Assembly: GCA_020634935.1 (NCBI GenBank)
Contig: JACKAT010000010.1
Location: 62,001 to 126,000, forward strand
Direction of reading: 5' to 3'
DNA from: Anaerolineales bacterium
GTDB taxonomy: Bacteria; Chloroflexota; Anaerolineae; 4572-78; J111
DNA: 64,000 bases
The first letter of the stretch is position 1; each line of letters opens with the position of its first letter. A model generated the notes under the pieces. It did no database searches and had not been told where the DNA came from. It saw only the letters and a list, made by a program, of their open reading frames with translations. Of the stretch, positions 8,954 to 17,707 are shown one piece after another. The translations under genes were made by a program, and so were the position numbers.

Positions 8954-9602
8954 TGTGCCTCATCCTCTTTCACTCCGTTCCATCTTAACGTGGGGCTATT
9001 TTACCACAGGCGTTGGATGGGGGTGAAGTCAGGCGGCACGCGACGAAAATATTAGGAGTTACGCAGTTGGGTGAATCGAACCAAGTGACAGTCACTTAGA
9101 CGCGATAAATCGACTTGTTTAAGCTAAACGGACCCTCATTTTCGACAAAAAGTGACTGTCACCTTTTGAACTGCGTAACCCCTAAATATCTTCTCTTTGA
9201 ATACCGGTATATAATCACTTATTAAAGTCCCCATTTTCGGACATGATGTAAAAATAGTATACTCGACTAATGGCGTCCCATTTCGATTAACCGACGAAAG
9301 ACAGGAACACATTATCAGCAACAACCCCTATTTGATCGACTGAGCTTCATTAGTTAACTCAAGTTGCCGCCCAAGGTCATGAAGTTAAGGCTGGAGCCGA
9401 GGCTTGAGCCGGCTGAAACCCCGACTCCGTTTCACTAACTTAATGACCTTGAGTTGCCACCTGACGTCCAAACGGGGAGTAGGGCGTAGGGGGCAAAAAC
9501 CGGCTTACTTGCTACTCCTTGCTCTCGGCGGGCTTAGGGCTGGTGGACATCACCAAAGGCAAAGAGTTGAAGGGAAATATGACAAGGGTTTTGAGGATTG
9601 AA
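8954..9602. other. Repeat-rich non-coding region upstream of the Kai cluster
   Basis: No credible gene. It contains the inverted-repeat element at 9052-9185 and a second hairpin-forming segment (caaggtcatgaagtta near 9374 with taacttaatgaccttg near 9440). A promoter for the downstream operon probably lies between 9455 and 9600, but I found no convincing -35/-10 pair. Confidence 0.5.
9052..9185. repeat. TTACGC-type inverted-repeat element
   Basis: Arms TTAGGAGTTACGCAGTT (9052-9068) and AACTGCGTAACCCCTAA (9169-9185) match at 16 of 17 positions. Inside, aagtgacagtcactt (9083-9097) pairs with aagtgactgtcac (9150-9162). AT-rich flanks allow a short duplicated target (AATAT), though the exact ends are ambiguous. 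Confidence 0.75.
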
Positions 9603-10532
9603 ATGGACAACAACCATAAATCAAAAGAGCAACTGATGCAAGAAGCTCAAATGTTGCGACGGCAACTGAACCTCCTGATGGCCAACAACGCCGAACACCA
9701 GAAAACGGAAGCGGCGCATCGCCGGTTGATCCGGGCGATTGAACATACGGCCGAGGCGGTGATCATTACAGACCCACAGGGGACGATCGAGTATGTTAAC
9801 CCCAGTTTCGAGCGAATGACGGGCTACAGCAGCACAGACGTTTTGGGGCAGAACCCGCGTATCTTAAAATCAGGCTGGCACGACGCCTCATTTTATAGAA
9901 CGTTGTGGCAAACCATCCTGGCCGGCCAAGTATGGCAAGGAAGGCTGATCAATCGGAGAAAGTTCGGCGAGATTTACTATGAGGAGATGACCATTGCCCC
10001 GGTTTTCAACCCGGCGGGCGAGGTGGTCAATTTTGTTGCGATCAAACGTGACATCACCGAACGAGTGCAGGCCGAGGAGGCGCGGCAGCGGGAGTTTCGC
10101 CTGTTAGAACAGCTTGCCAACCGGCCCCAATCCGCCACTATCGCCACGGCGCTTGACCAACTTCCCCTGCAAGAACGTTTGCCGGAGGCCTTTGAAAAAT
10201 TGGTCCAACACTACCACCACGTCTTGGATTTGGCCCTGCAACAGCGGAGTTATAAAATCGAACACCATATTTCAGACGAACTGCGAAACATCAGCGAGCA
10301 ATTGGGCCTTTTACAAGCGAGTCCGCGCGATGTGGTGGAACTGCACAGTATCACCCTAAGAAACAAGATCCGCCAGGCAAACACCACCAGGGCGCAGGCC
10401 TACCTTGAAGAAGGACGGCTAACGGTGCTTGAGCTGATGGGCTATTTGGTTTCTTTTTACCGTCGCTATTATCCAGGCGCCGGGGTGCAGGATATTGCCC
10501 GTAATCCCCCCAGCAGAACAAATAAGGAGTAG
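9603..10532 (+). CDS. PAS domain protein with KaiA-like C-terminal domain
   Basis: 309 residues from the ATG at 9603 (GAGGA ribosome site, 5-base spacing); TTG and ATG codons upstream in frame are less likely. A short coiled coil (1-40) precedes a PAS/PAC domain (about 41-155; VIITDPQGTIEYVNPSFERM, AIKRDITERVQAEEA). Residues 188-292 match the C-terminal four-helix domain of cyanobacterial KaiA as I recall it: VVELH (244-248), RLTVLELMGYL (272-282) and YRRYYP (286-291), with the same spacing to within one residue. In KaiA this domain binds the KaiC tail and stimulates KaiC autophosphorylation. The gene lies 4 bases upstream of kaiB. The PAS domain would replace KaiA's pseudo-receiver and could sense redox, a ligand or light. 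PAS is certain; KaiA homology is a motif-level inference. Confidence 0.8.
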   Translation: MDNNHKSKEQLMQEAQMLRRQLNLLMANNAEHQKTEAAHRRLIRAIEHTAEAVIITDPQGTIEYVNPSFERMTGYSSTDVLGQNPRILKSGWHDASFYRTLWQTILAGQVWQGRLINRRKFGEIYYEEMTIAPVFNPAGEVVNFVAIKRDITERVQAEEARQREFRLLEQLANRPQSATIATALDQLPLQERLPEAFEKLVQHYHHVLDLALQQRSYKIEHHISDELRNISEQLGLLQASPRDVVELHSITLRNKIRQANTTRAQAYLEEGRLTVLELMGYLVSFYRRYYPGAGVQDIARNPPSRTNKE

Positions 10533-10536
10533 CGCC

Positions 10537-10848
10537 ATGCCTGAATACTTACTGAAATTGTACATCACCGGTCAAACCAACAGGTCTAAACAGGCCATTG
10601 CCAACCTGCGCCAAATATGCGAGCAAACATTGCAGGGGCAATACCGGATAGTCATCATTGATATCCAGGAACAGCCTCAACTGGCCGAGGATGAGAAAAT
10701 ATTAGCCACCCCGACTCTGATCAAAGAATTACCGGAACCCATCCGGCGTCTTATTGGCGACCTGTCCGACACCGAGCAGGTTTTGCTTGGACTTGATCTA
10801 AAACCTGATACTAATCATATCAATAACCACACAGGAGGTGAAACATAA
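10537..10848 (+). CDS. kaiB: Circadian clock protein KaiB
   Basis: 103 residues. The ATG at 10537 follows an AAGGAG ribosome site. Thioredoxin-like protein of the cyanobacterial type: KLYITGQT start, then QLAEDEKILATPTLIKELP and RRLIGDLSD followed by LLGLDL. The GLD triplet at 85-87 appears to contain the positions that control KaiB fold switching. KaiB binds the KaiC CI ring and opposes KaiA. Its stop codon overlaps the kaiC start (TAATG), so translation is coupled. The C-terminal tail (after ~90) is divergent and polar. Confidence 0.95.
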   Translation: MPEYLLKLYITGQTNRSKQAIANLRQICEQTLQGQYRIVIIDIQEQPQLAEDEKILATPTLIKELPEPIRRLIGDLSDTEQVLLGLDLKPDTNHINNHTGGET

Positions 10849-12365
10849 TGAGTACACAAGTAAGGAAATCAGTACCCAAATTAAAGACCGGCATCCCTGG
10901 TTTTGAGCATATCACCGATGGGGGATTGCCCAAAGGACGCACCACCCTCCTGTCCGGCACCGCCGGCAGCGCCAAAACCGTCTTTGCCGTCCAGTTTCTA
11001 GCCGAGGGAATTTCCAAAATGGACGAGCATGGCGTTTTTGTGACCTTTGAAGAAACGCCGGACGACATCCGTAAAAACATGACCGGTTTTGGCTGGGACA
11101 TTGAGACCTGGGAAGCTGAAGGGAAATGGGCCTTTGTTGACGCCTCGCCCCAACCCGGCGAAGAGAGCGTGGTGGCCGGCAGTTACGATATGGGCGGCTT
11201 GCTGGCCCGGATTGAATACGCGGTGCGGCAAGTGGGGGCCGCTCGTCTCTCAATGGATTCTCTGGGCGCTATCTTCACCCAATTTGCCGATGGGGGCGCC
11301 ATACGCCGCGTCTTGCTGCGAATTGCCTCGACCTTGAAAAAAATGGGCGTGACGGCCGTGATGACCGCCGAGCGGATTCAGGAGTACGGCGATATTGCCC
11401 GCTTTGGCATTGAGGAGTTTGTGGCCGATAACGTCATCATCCTGCGCAACGCGCTGGAAGAAGAGAAACGCCGGCGGACCGTAGAAATACTCAAGTTTCG
11501 GGGCGCTCCCCATCAAAAAGGGGAATTTCCCTTTACCATCGTGCCCAACCAGGGTATTGTGGCTATTCCCCTGTCCGCTATCGAGCTAAAACAACAATCA
11601 TCTAATATTCGCGTCACCTCGGGCAGCGCCGAGATGGACAAGATGTGCGGCGGCGGTTTCTTCCGCGACTCCATTATTCTGGTCTCCGGAGCGACCGGCA
11701 CCGGCAAAACCTTGCTGACCACGCACTTTATTGCCGGCGGGACCACCAACAACGAACGCTGCCTGTTGTTTGCCTTTGAAGAAAGCCGGGAGCAGCTCTT
11801 TCGCAACGCCGCCGGCTGGGGCTTTGACTTTGAACAGATGGAACAGGCGGGGCTGCTCAAGGTGGTCTGCGCCTACCCGGAGATGGCCGGTTTGGAAGAT
11901 CACCTGCTCAATATGCGAGCGGCGATTATGGAATTTCAACCCCATCGTATAGCAGTTGATAGTCTATCGGCTATCGAGCGCATCTCAACTATCAAGGGCT
12001 TCCGTGAATTTGTTATCGGAATGACCTCGTTTATCAAACAAAATGAGATCATCGGGCTGTTCACCGCCACCACGCCCACTCTGGTGGGGGGAACTTCCAT
12101 TACCGAAGCGCACATCTCCACCATTACCGACTCTATTATTCTATTGCGCTACGTGGAGATGTTCGGAGAGATGCGCCGGGGGCTAACGGTCCTCAAAATG
12201 CGCGGCTCCATCCACGACAAAGATATCCGCGAGTTTGTGATCGATAACCAGGGGATGCACATCGGCAAGCCCTTCCGCAACGTGGCCGGTATTCTGGTTG
12301 GCAATCCAACCCAAATTGCGCCTGAAGAAATCGACCGTATCAGTGGTATGTTTAGCCAAAAATAA
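10848..12365 (+). CDS. kaiC: Circadian clock protein KaiC (double RecA-type ATPase/autokinase)
   Basis: 505 residues, colinear with cyanobacterial KaiC. CI domain: P-loop GTAGSAKT (37-44), catalytic glutamates E68/E69 in VTFEETPDDI. CII domain: P-loop GATGTGKT (281-288), FEESR with E311/E312, and the phosphorylation segment SITEAHISTITD containing T419, S424 and T425, equivalent to T426/S431/T432 of the Synechococcus protein. The A-loop region and a shortened tail (ILVGNPTQIAPEEIDRIS) are present; this is where KaiA binds. A GGAGGTG ribosome site lies inside the end of kaiB. The CI P-loop has Ala in place of the last conserved Gly before Lys. All residues needed for an autokinase/autophosphatase cycle appear to be present. 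Confidence 0.96.
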   Translation: MSTQVRKSVPKLKTGIPGFEHITDGGLPKGRTTLLSGTAGSAKTVFAVQFLAEGISKMDEHGVFVTFEETPDDIRKNMTGFGWDIETWEAEGKWAFVDASPQPGEESVVAGSYDMGGLLARIEYAVRQVGAARLSMDSLGAIFTQFADGGAIRRVLLRIASTLKKMGVTAVMTAERIQEYGDIARFGIEEFVADNVIILRNALEEEKRRRTVEILKFRGAPHQKGEFPFTIVPNQGIVAIPLSAIELKQQSSNIRVTSGSAEMDKMCGGGFFRDSIILVSGATGTGKTLLTTHFIAGGTTNNERCLLFAFEESREQLFRNAAGWGFDFEQMEQAGLLKVVCAYPEMAGLEDHLLNMRAAIMEFQPHRIAVDSLSAIERISTIKGFREFVIGMTSFIKQNEIIGLFTATTPTLVGGTSITEAHISTITDSIILLRYVEMFGEMRRGLTVLKMRGSIHDKDIREFVIDNQGMHIGKPFRNVAGILVGNPTQIAPEEIDRISGMFSQK

Positions 12366-12389
12366 GATCCCAATTACCGGGAACATCCC

Positions 12390-13901
12390 ATGAACAAAAA
12401 CAGCCACACCAACACCCAACTCTACAAGATTATAGAAAAGAACGCCGACGGGATCATCATTGTCAACGGCAAGGGCATTGTGCGCTTTGCCAACCCAGCG
12501 GCGGAAATTCTCTTTGACCGCCCGGCCCAAGAACTGTTGGGTGAATTATTTGGCTTTCCGATTGTGGCTGCCGACAGGACGGAGATTGATATCGTCCACC
12601 ACTCAAAAAGAGAAGTTATCGTCGAGATGCGCGTGGTAGACATCGTGTGGGAAGATGAAAATGCCTACCTGGTCTCGCTGCGAGACATAACCCGACACAA
12701 GCAAACAGAAAAATCGCTGCGGGAGCATGAAGCCGGTATGCAAGAAACGCTGCACGCCTTGAGAGTTCACCAGAAAGAACTGCGGATTCAGAATGAAGAC
12801 TTAACAATTGCCCGACAAGAATCTGAAATCTTGCGGAGAAAATATCAGCGTCTCTTTGACTTTGCCCCCATTGGCTACTTAACCCTTGACCGCGATAGCC
12901 TCATTAGAGAGATCAATCTAACCGGCGCAGGGTTGCTAGGCTACGAACGCGACCACCTGATTGGCAAACCGCTTTTGCTCTACGTCACAGTTAACTCGCG
13001 AGAGATACTGGTCGCCCACCTCCAAGGCGTTTTCAAGGGGAGCAATGCCACCGTTGAAGTGACCTTTGAGGGCCAAAACCAGCGTATCTTTCCGGTGATG
13101 CTTCATAGCGTGGCCATTGAAGATCAGAATCGGGCAGCAAACCCGTTATGCCTGACCGCCGCGATGGATATCACCCAACGGCTGCAGGTTCAGGAGGCGC
13201 TGCAAAAGGCCCACGACGAGTTAGATAAGCGCGTTAAGGAACGAACCGCAGAATTAGCCCAACTATATCGGCAAACCCAACAAGACGCCGAAACCAAAGC
13301 CATACTGCTGAAAGAGGTGAATCATCGGGTCAAGAATAACCTGTCGGCTATCATCGGCTTGCTCTATACCGAACAAAGCCATCACCGAATAGTCGATGAA
13401 GTGACCTACCATGCCGTTATGGACGACCTCATCACCCGTATCGAAGGTTTGGCGGCCGTTCACGATCTCCTTTCCGCTTCCGGATGGACCCCTTTACGCT
13501 TGGATGAACTGACAGCCCAGATCATTGACGCGGCCCTGCAAACCTTACCCCCCGACCGGATGATAACGGTAGAGGTCTCTCCCACCCAAATTCACGTCTT
13601 ACCCAGGCAGGCCAATAATCTGGCCCTGGTCATCAACGAACTAACAACCAATACCGCCAAATATGCTCTGGAAGAAGGGAGCCAGTCCCATATCTTGGTC
13701 CAAATCAGAGACGAAGATAATGGCGTGACTTTAACGTTTCAAGATGATGGGCCAGGCTATCCCCCGCCCATCCTGCGGCGGGAAGGGTTCAGTGTGGGCC
13801 TTGATCTGGTTCAGCGGATTACGCGCCAGGACCTGGGGGGTGAAGTGACATTTCAAAATAGTGGCGGCGCGGTGACGATAATCCATTTTCCCGCGCTATA
13901 A
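12390..13901 (+). CDS. PAS-PAS sensor histidine kinase (HisKA_2 type)
   Basis: 503 residues, no transmembrane segment. Two PAS domains (about 10-105 and 150-265) are joined by a coiled coil; a second coiled coil leads to a HisKA_2 dimerisation helix with phosphoacceptor H312 in LLKEVNHRVKNNLSAIIGLL. The ATPase domain has the N box NELTTNTAKYAL, the DDGPGYP G1 box and SVGLDLVQRI. It starts 24 bases after kaiC, so it is probably in the same transcript. By position it may serve as clock output (analogous to SasA) or input. Unlike SasA it has PAS domains rather than a KaiB-like sensor domain. Confidence 0.92.
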   Translation: MNKNSHTNTQLYKIIEKNADGIIIVNGKGIVRFANPAAEILFDRPAQELLGELFGFPIVAADRTEIDIVHHSKREVIVEMRVVDIVWEDENAYLVSLRDITRHKQTEKSLREHEAGMQETLHALRVHQKELRIQNEDLTIARQESEILRRKYQRLFDFAPIGYLTLDRDSLIREINLTGAGLLGYERDHLIGKPLLLYVTVNSREILVAHLQGVFKGSNATVEVTFEGQNQRIFPVMLHSVAIEDQNRAANPLCLTAAMDITQRLQVQEALQKAHDELDKRVKERTAELAQLYRQTQQDAETKAILLKEVNHRVKNNLSAIIGLLYTEQSHHRIVDEVTYHAVMDDLITRIEGLAAVHDLLSASGWTPLRLDELTAQIIDAALQTLPPDRMITVEVSPTQIHVLPRQANNLALVINELTTNTAKYALEEGSQSHILVQIRDEDNGVTLTFQDDGPGYPPPILRREGFSVGLDLVQRITRQDLGGEVTFQNSGGAVTIIHFPAL

Positions 13902-14221
13902 GAGCCGATAATGATGATGATGGTTGGTTGGCGAAGAACAGACAAAAGCAACGAGAATGAAAATCTTTTGCTATCAGCTAACCGCTAACGGCCATTTTCA
14001 GGGGAGTCCGACAGTCTCTATAGAGACGACACCGGGAATGAAAATATAGGAGCGACAAAGCTGGCTTTGTCATACTGACGGTCAGGTCAAAGTAAACTTT
14101 GACGCTCCAGGTCGTTATTTTCAAGGGAGTCGAACAGTCCTTACAGGACGACAGCGAGAATGAAAATTCCGTAGGACAAACTTAAGTTTGTCCTACAAAC
14201 CCATTTTCAGAGGAGCAACCA
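13902..14221. repeat. Two dispersed hairpin repeats between the kinases
   Basis: Copy one runs from about 14001 to 14112 and copy two from about 14125 to 14167. Each has a conserved GGAGTC box, a variable hairpin (GTCTCTA/TAGAGAC at 14014-14027; GTCCT/AGGAC at 14137-14149), a GACgACAcCG box and TGAAAAT. Palindromes gacaaagctggctttgtc-like (14054-14071), tcaaagtaaactttga (14087-14102) and gtaggacaaacttaag with its complement (14172-14197) follow. The same unit, inverted, is amplified at 19298-19994. Confidence 0.7.
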
Positions 14222-15352
14222 GTGAACTCCAAAAAAAATGTACGCGTTTTGATTGCCGAAGACGATTCTTTGGTTAGCCAAATGATCCAAAGAGTATTGA
14301 AACTGATAGATTGTACGGTTATCGGCGAAGCCAGAAACGGCCAACAGGCCATCGAGATGGCGCAAAACATGCAGCCTGATGTTATTCTGATGGATATCGA
14401 GATGCCGGATATGGATGGCTTGGAGGCCACCTTCCATATTCAGGCAAGTTGCCCCACCCCGGTCGTGGTGTTGACCGCTTTTGATGCGCCGGGACTGGTT
14501 GAACAGGCCGGCGAGGTTGGCGTGGGCGCTTACCTGCTCAAACCGCCTAAAGCGCGGGATATGGAGCGGGCGATCACCATCGCTATGGCCCGTTTTGGCG
14601 ATATGATGGAACTGCGTCGCCTGAACGCTGAATTACAAGGTCGTAACCAAGAGCTGCAAGCCCGCAATGAAGACCTGGACGCTTACGCCCACACCGTCGC
14701 TCATGATCTTAAAGACCCGTTGAGTCTGATTGTCGCTTATGCCGACCGGTTGAAAGAGGAGGCCAGGCTGCCGGATACCCTGCAGGTCTATCTAAACGCC
14801 ATTGCCCGCAGCGGACGAAAGATGAACAATATTATTGACGAATTACAACTCCTGGCCAGCGTACGAAAAGCCAAGGTCGAATTAAAGCCGCTGAATATGA
14901 GCCGGATTATTGCCGAAGCGCAGCAGCGTCTAGTGCATTTAATTGAAAAATACCAGGCTGAATTCGTGATTGTCGCGAATTGGCCGGTGGCTCTGGGGCA
15001 TGCGCCCTGGATCGAAGAAGTTTGGACTAACTTTTTGAGCAACGGCATCAAGTATGGAGGGCAGCCGCCGCGTCTGGTACTGGGCGCAACGGTGCGCACC
15101 GACGGCATGGCGCGTTTCTGGATCCGCGATAATGGCCCCGGCCTCACCCCGGCGGAACAAGCGCAGTTGTTCAAGCCATTCACCCAACTGAACCAGCACC
15201 GCGCCGAAGGATACGGTCTGGGACTGTCTATTGTCCGGCGCATCGTGGAAAAGCAGGGCGGGCAGATTGGCGTAGAGAGCGATGGCGTCCCCGGCCAGGG
15301 GTGTACCTTTAGCTTCACGTTGGCCACCATCCCCGCTGATATTGACGATTAG
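14222..15352 (+). CDS. Response regulator-histidine kinase hybrid
   Basis: 376 residues, GTG start with GAGGAG ribosome site. An N-terminal receiver domain (about 8-122) has acidic pocket D14/D15, phosphoacceptor D58 in VILMDIEMPDMDG and the conserved K107. A coiled coil (130-155) leads to a HisKA domain with H161 in TVAHDLKDPLSLI, then an HATPase domain (NFLSNGIKYGG, RDNGPGLTP, GYGLGLSIVRRIV). Receiver-first hybrids of this kind are kinases switched by upstream phosphotransfer. It follows kaiC and the PAS kinase on the same strand but is separated by 320 bases of hairpin repeats, so co-transcription is uncertain. The PAS kinase at 12390 is a plausible phosphodonor. Confidence 0.93.
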   Translation: MNSKKNVRVLIAEDDSLVSQMIQRVLKLIDCTVIGEARNGQQAIEMAQNMQPDVILMDIEMPDMDGLEATFHIQASCPTPVVVLTAFDAPGLVEQAGEVGVGAYLLKPPKARDMERAITIAMARFGDMMELRRLNAELQGRNQELQARNEDLDAYAHTVAHDLKDPLSLIVAYADRLKEEARLPDTLQVYLNAIARSGRKMNNIIDELQLLASVRKAKVELKPLNMSRIIAEAQQRLVHLIEKYQAEFVIVANWPVALGHAPWIEEVWTNFLSNGIKYGGQPPRLVLGATVRTDGMARFWIRDNGPGLTPAEQAQLFKPFTQLNQHRAEGYGLGLSIVRRIVEKQGGQIGVESDGVPGQGCTFSFTLATIPADIDD

Positions 15353-15442
15353 GAGCTGATTGTTCCATTTTGCACTCAATAAGTCTAAACTGACCTCTTG
15401 TGATATAATCAGGCAAAATGACTCCGACAAGGGTAGCCGTAT

Positions 15443-16096
15443 ATGAAACCTGATTTAACCATCGAACTGCTTTGTCAAGAAGCGAACAATTTTTCCCGGA
15501 CTGAATCCCAACACAATGAACCATTGTTATACGGTGTAACCGATGGAAAGGCTGTTGGAACTTATTTGGAGCATAAGTTTCAGCGGTATTTACACACCAA
15601 ATACACGTATGCGGAGGGCAGTTCTGCAAAAGGGATTGATTTTCCCGGTTTGGATGTAGATATAAAAGTTACGAGCATAAAACAGCCTCAATCGTCCTGC
15701 CCTTTTAAATCGGCAAGACAAAAAATATTTGGCCTCGGATATTCTCTGTTGGTCTTTGTGTACGAGAAATCTGATGAGTCACAAACTGAAACGGGACAGT
15801 TAAATATTCTTCACACAATCTTCATTGAGAAGCATCGTACCGCCGACTATCAGACAACAACAGGTATCCGACAAATAGTTGAAAATGATGGAAACGAAGA
15901 CGACCTCATCGCGTTTATGCAAGATCGCTATTTACCGATTAGTGACATAGAAGCGCACCAACTTGCGGCAGAACTGTTGCGAAAGCCGCCGGAGATAGGG
16001 TACCTCACCATCTCCAATGCTCTCCAATGGCGATTGCAATATCGGCGAGTCATTGAAAAGGCCGGTGATGTTGATGGTATCTTACGGGTGTTGTAG
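15443..16096 (+). CDS. Probable type II restriction endonuclease
   Basis: 217 residues. It contains a segment typical of restriction nucleases of the PD-(D/E)xK fold: GTYLEHKFQ (helix with E44), then GSSAKGIDFPGLDVDIKVTS, where D66 or D71, D73 and K75 could form the metal site, and a following KSARQKIFGLGYSLLVFVYE strand-helix. The next gene is a DNA adenine methylase with essentially no gap, the usual restriction-modification arrangement. AT-richer codon use than the flanking genes suggests transfer. Recognition sequence unknown; the nuclease call rests on motif plus context. Confidence 0.7.
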   Translation: MKPDLTIELLCQEANNFSRTESQHNEPLLYGVTDGKAVGTYLEHKFQRYLHTKYTYAEGSSAKGIDFPGLDVDIKVTSIKQPQSSCPFKSARQKIFGLGYSLLVFVYEKSDESQTETGQLNILHTIFIEKHRTADYQTTTGIRQIVENDGNEDDLIAFMQDRYLPISDIEAHQLAAELLRKPPEIGYLTISNALQWRLQYRRVIEKAGDVDGILRVL

Positions 16097-16102
16097 GTGA
16101 TT

Positions 16103-17608
16103 ATGGCGATTAGACAGAAAGAATTGGGGGATTTTCAAACGCCTATAAAGCTATCTCAGCAAGTATGTCGCCTGCTCGCGCAGCAAGGTATCTCTCCGAC
16201 GGTTATTATCGAGCCAACATGTGGTAAAGGTAGTTTTATCCTGGCTTCACTTGAGTATTTTCCTCAAGTGGAAAGGGTGTTTGGGCTTGAAATTAATGCT
16301 GATCATCTTCATCGATTGAAGCAAGAACTAAGCCGCCGAATTTCTTCTGATAAGGTCGAAATACGGCATGGGGATTTTTTTGGTGTAAATTGGGAAACAA
16401 TTTTAGCTGAATTTTCCGAACCCTTACTTATCATTGGCAATCCGCCTTGGGTAACAAATTCCACATTAGGCCAACTCAACAGCCAGAATCTACCGGAGAA
16501 AACAAATTTTCAGAATCACTCCGGTTTAGATGCTCTGACAGGCAAGAGTAACTTTGATATATCAGAATGGATGTTGCTGCACCTGATACAGTTGATAAGT
16601 GGTCAAGATGGTGTTTTGGCTATGTTGGTCAAAACCAGTGTGGCTCGCAAAGTCTTAAAACACCTTTGGGAAAATAGGAGTAACATTGGGCAATCTCAGA
16701 TATATCTATTGGATGGTAAACAAGAATTTGGGGTTTCGGTCGATATGTGTTTGTTTGTATGTAATACCAAGGGCAATCACAGCAATCAAATCTGTAAGGT
16801 TTATGATGGCGTATCCGAGGAAACTTTTCTAACGACGTTTGGCTTTAATGACGGTCATCTAGTAGCGAATATAAATAGCTACAATCAATGGAAACATTTG
16901 ATAACAACCACTGCAAAACATTACAAGTGGCGTTCTGGAATTAAACATGATGCCGCAAAAGTGATGGAGTTAACCCAACACACAACTTGTTATAAGAATA
17001 GTTTGGGCGAAACTTGTATTCTTGAGAATGATTACCTCTACCCTTTATTAAAAAGCTCTGATATCGCCAAAGGTGCGGTGGAACATCCACGGCGATGGGT
17101 ATTAGTGCCTCAAAGCTACGTGGGCGAAAGTACAGCACATATTAAACATAATGCACCCAAAACTTGGGACTATTTGAATACCCACAAAACATTCTTTGAT
17201 AAAAGAAAAAGCTCTATATACAAGAACAAGCCACAGTTTTCCATCTTTGGCATCGGTGATTATTCATTTGCCCTTTGGAAAGTTGCGATTTCCGGTTTGT
17301 ACAAAAACTTAAAATTTGTTGTCGTTGGGCCGTATGAAGATAAACCGGTTATGCTTGACGACACGTGTTATTTTATCCCTTGTACAAGCCAAAAAGAGGC
17401 TAATTTTCTGGTCAGTCTGCTTAATTCACAGGTAGCAAAAGAGTTTTTTAGTTCCTTTATTTTCTGGGACTCAAAGCGTCCGGTTACAGCCCATATTCTA
17501 GGTCAATTGGATATATTATTACTTGCTCAAGAATTGGATGTTGAGTCAGAAATAAAAGAATATGTACACACCAAAAAGGTGAATCAGCCTTCTCTATTCC
17601 CGCTTTAG
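16103..17608 (+). CDS. N6-adenine DNA methyltransferase
   Basis: 501 residues from the ATG at 16103 (AGG ribosome site, 5-base spacing); a GTG six bases earlier is possible. Motif I EPTCGKGSF (37-45) binds S-adenosylmethionine, and motif IV GNPPW (112-116) is the catalytic motif of amino-methyltransferases; GDFQTP lies at the N-terminus. The C-terminal ~250 residues look like a TaqI-type target-recognition region. It directly follows the putative nuclease and should protect host DNA from it. A relatively AT-rich gene pair, probably acquired. Confidence 0.9.
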   Translation: MAIRQKELGDFQTPIKLSQQVCRLLAQQGISPTVIIEPTCGKGSFILASLEYFPQVERVFGLEINADHLHRLKQELSRRISSDKVEIRHGDFFGVNWETILAEFSEPLLIIGNPPWVTNSTLGQLNSQNLPEKTNFQNHSGLDALTGKSNFDISEWMLLHLIQLISGQDGVLAMLVKTSVARKVLKHLWENRSNIGQSQIYLLDGKQEFGVSVDMCLFVCNTKGNHSNQICKVYDGVSEETFLTTFGFNDGHLVANINSYNQWKHLITTTAKHYKWRSGIKHDAAKVMELTQHTTCYKNSLGETCILENDYLYPLLKSSDIAKGAVEHPRRWVLVPQSYVGESTAHIKHNAPKTWDYLNTHKTFFDKRKSSIYKNKPQFSIFGIGDYSFALWKVAISGLYKNLKFVVVGPYEDKPVMLDDTCYFIPCTSQKEANFLVSLLNSQVAKEFFSSFIFWDSKRPVTAHILGQLDILLLAQELDVESEIKEYVHTKKVNQPSLFPL

Positions 17609-17669
17609 ACATAAAGGTTCCAGCGCGCCGAGTAGAGGTTCTGGGTTCTATCGTTGTTTCGATACCCCA

Positions 17670-17690
17670 ACTGCGTAACTTCTAAAGACA
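17670..17690. repeat. Solitary TTACGC-type repeat end
   Basis: The sequence caactgcgtaacttcta matches the right arm of the elements at 9052 and 20982. I see no left arm within the short gap, so this is probably a decayed copy. Confidence 0.4.
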
Positions 17691-17707
17691 ATCTAGGAAA
17701 AATATAA

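Noticed and set aside
9136..9324. 62-codon minus-strand frame
   Set aside because: Overlaps an inverted-repeat element, AT-rich, no ribosome site or motif.
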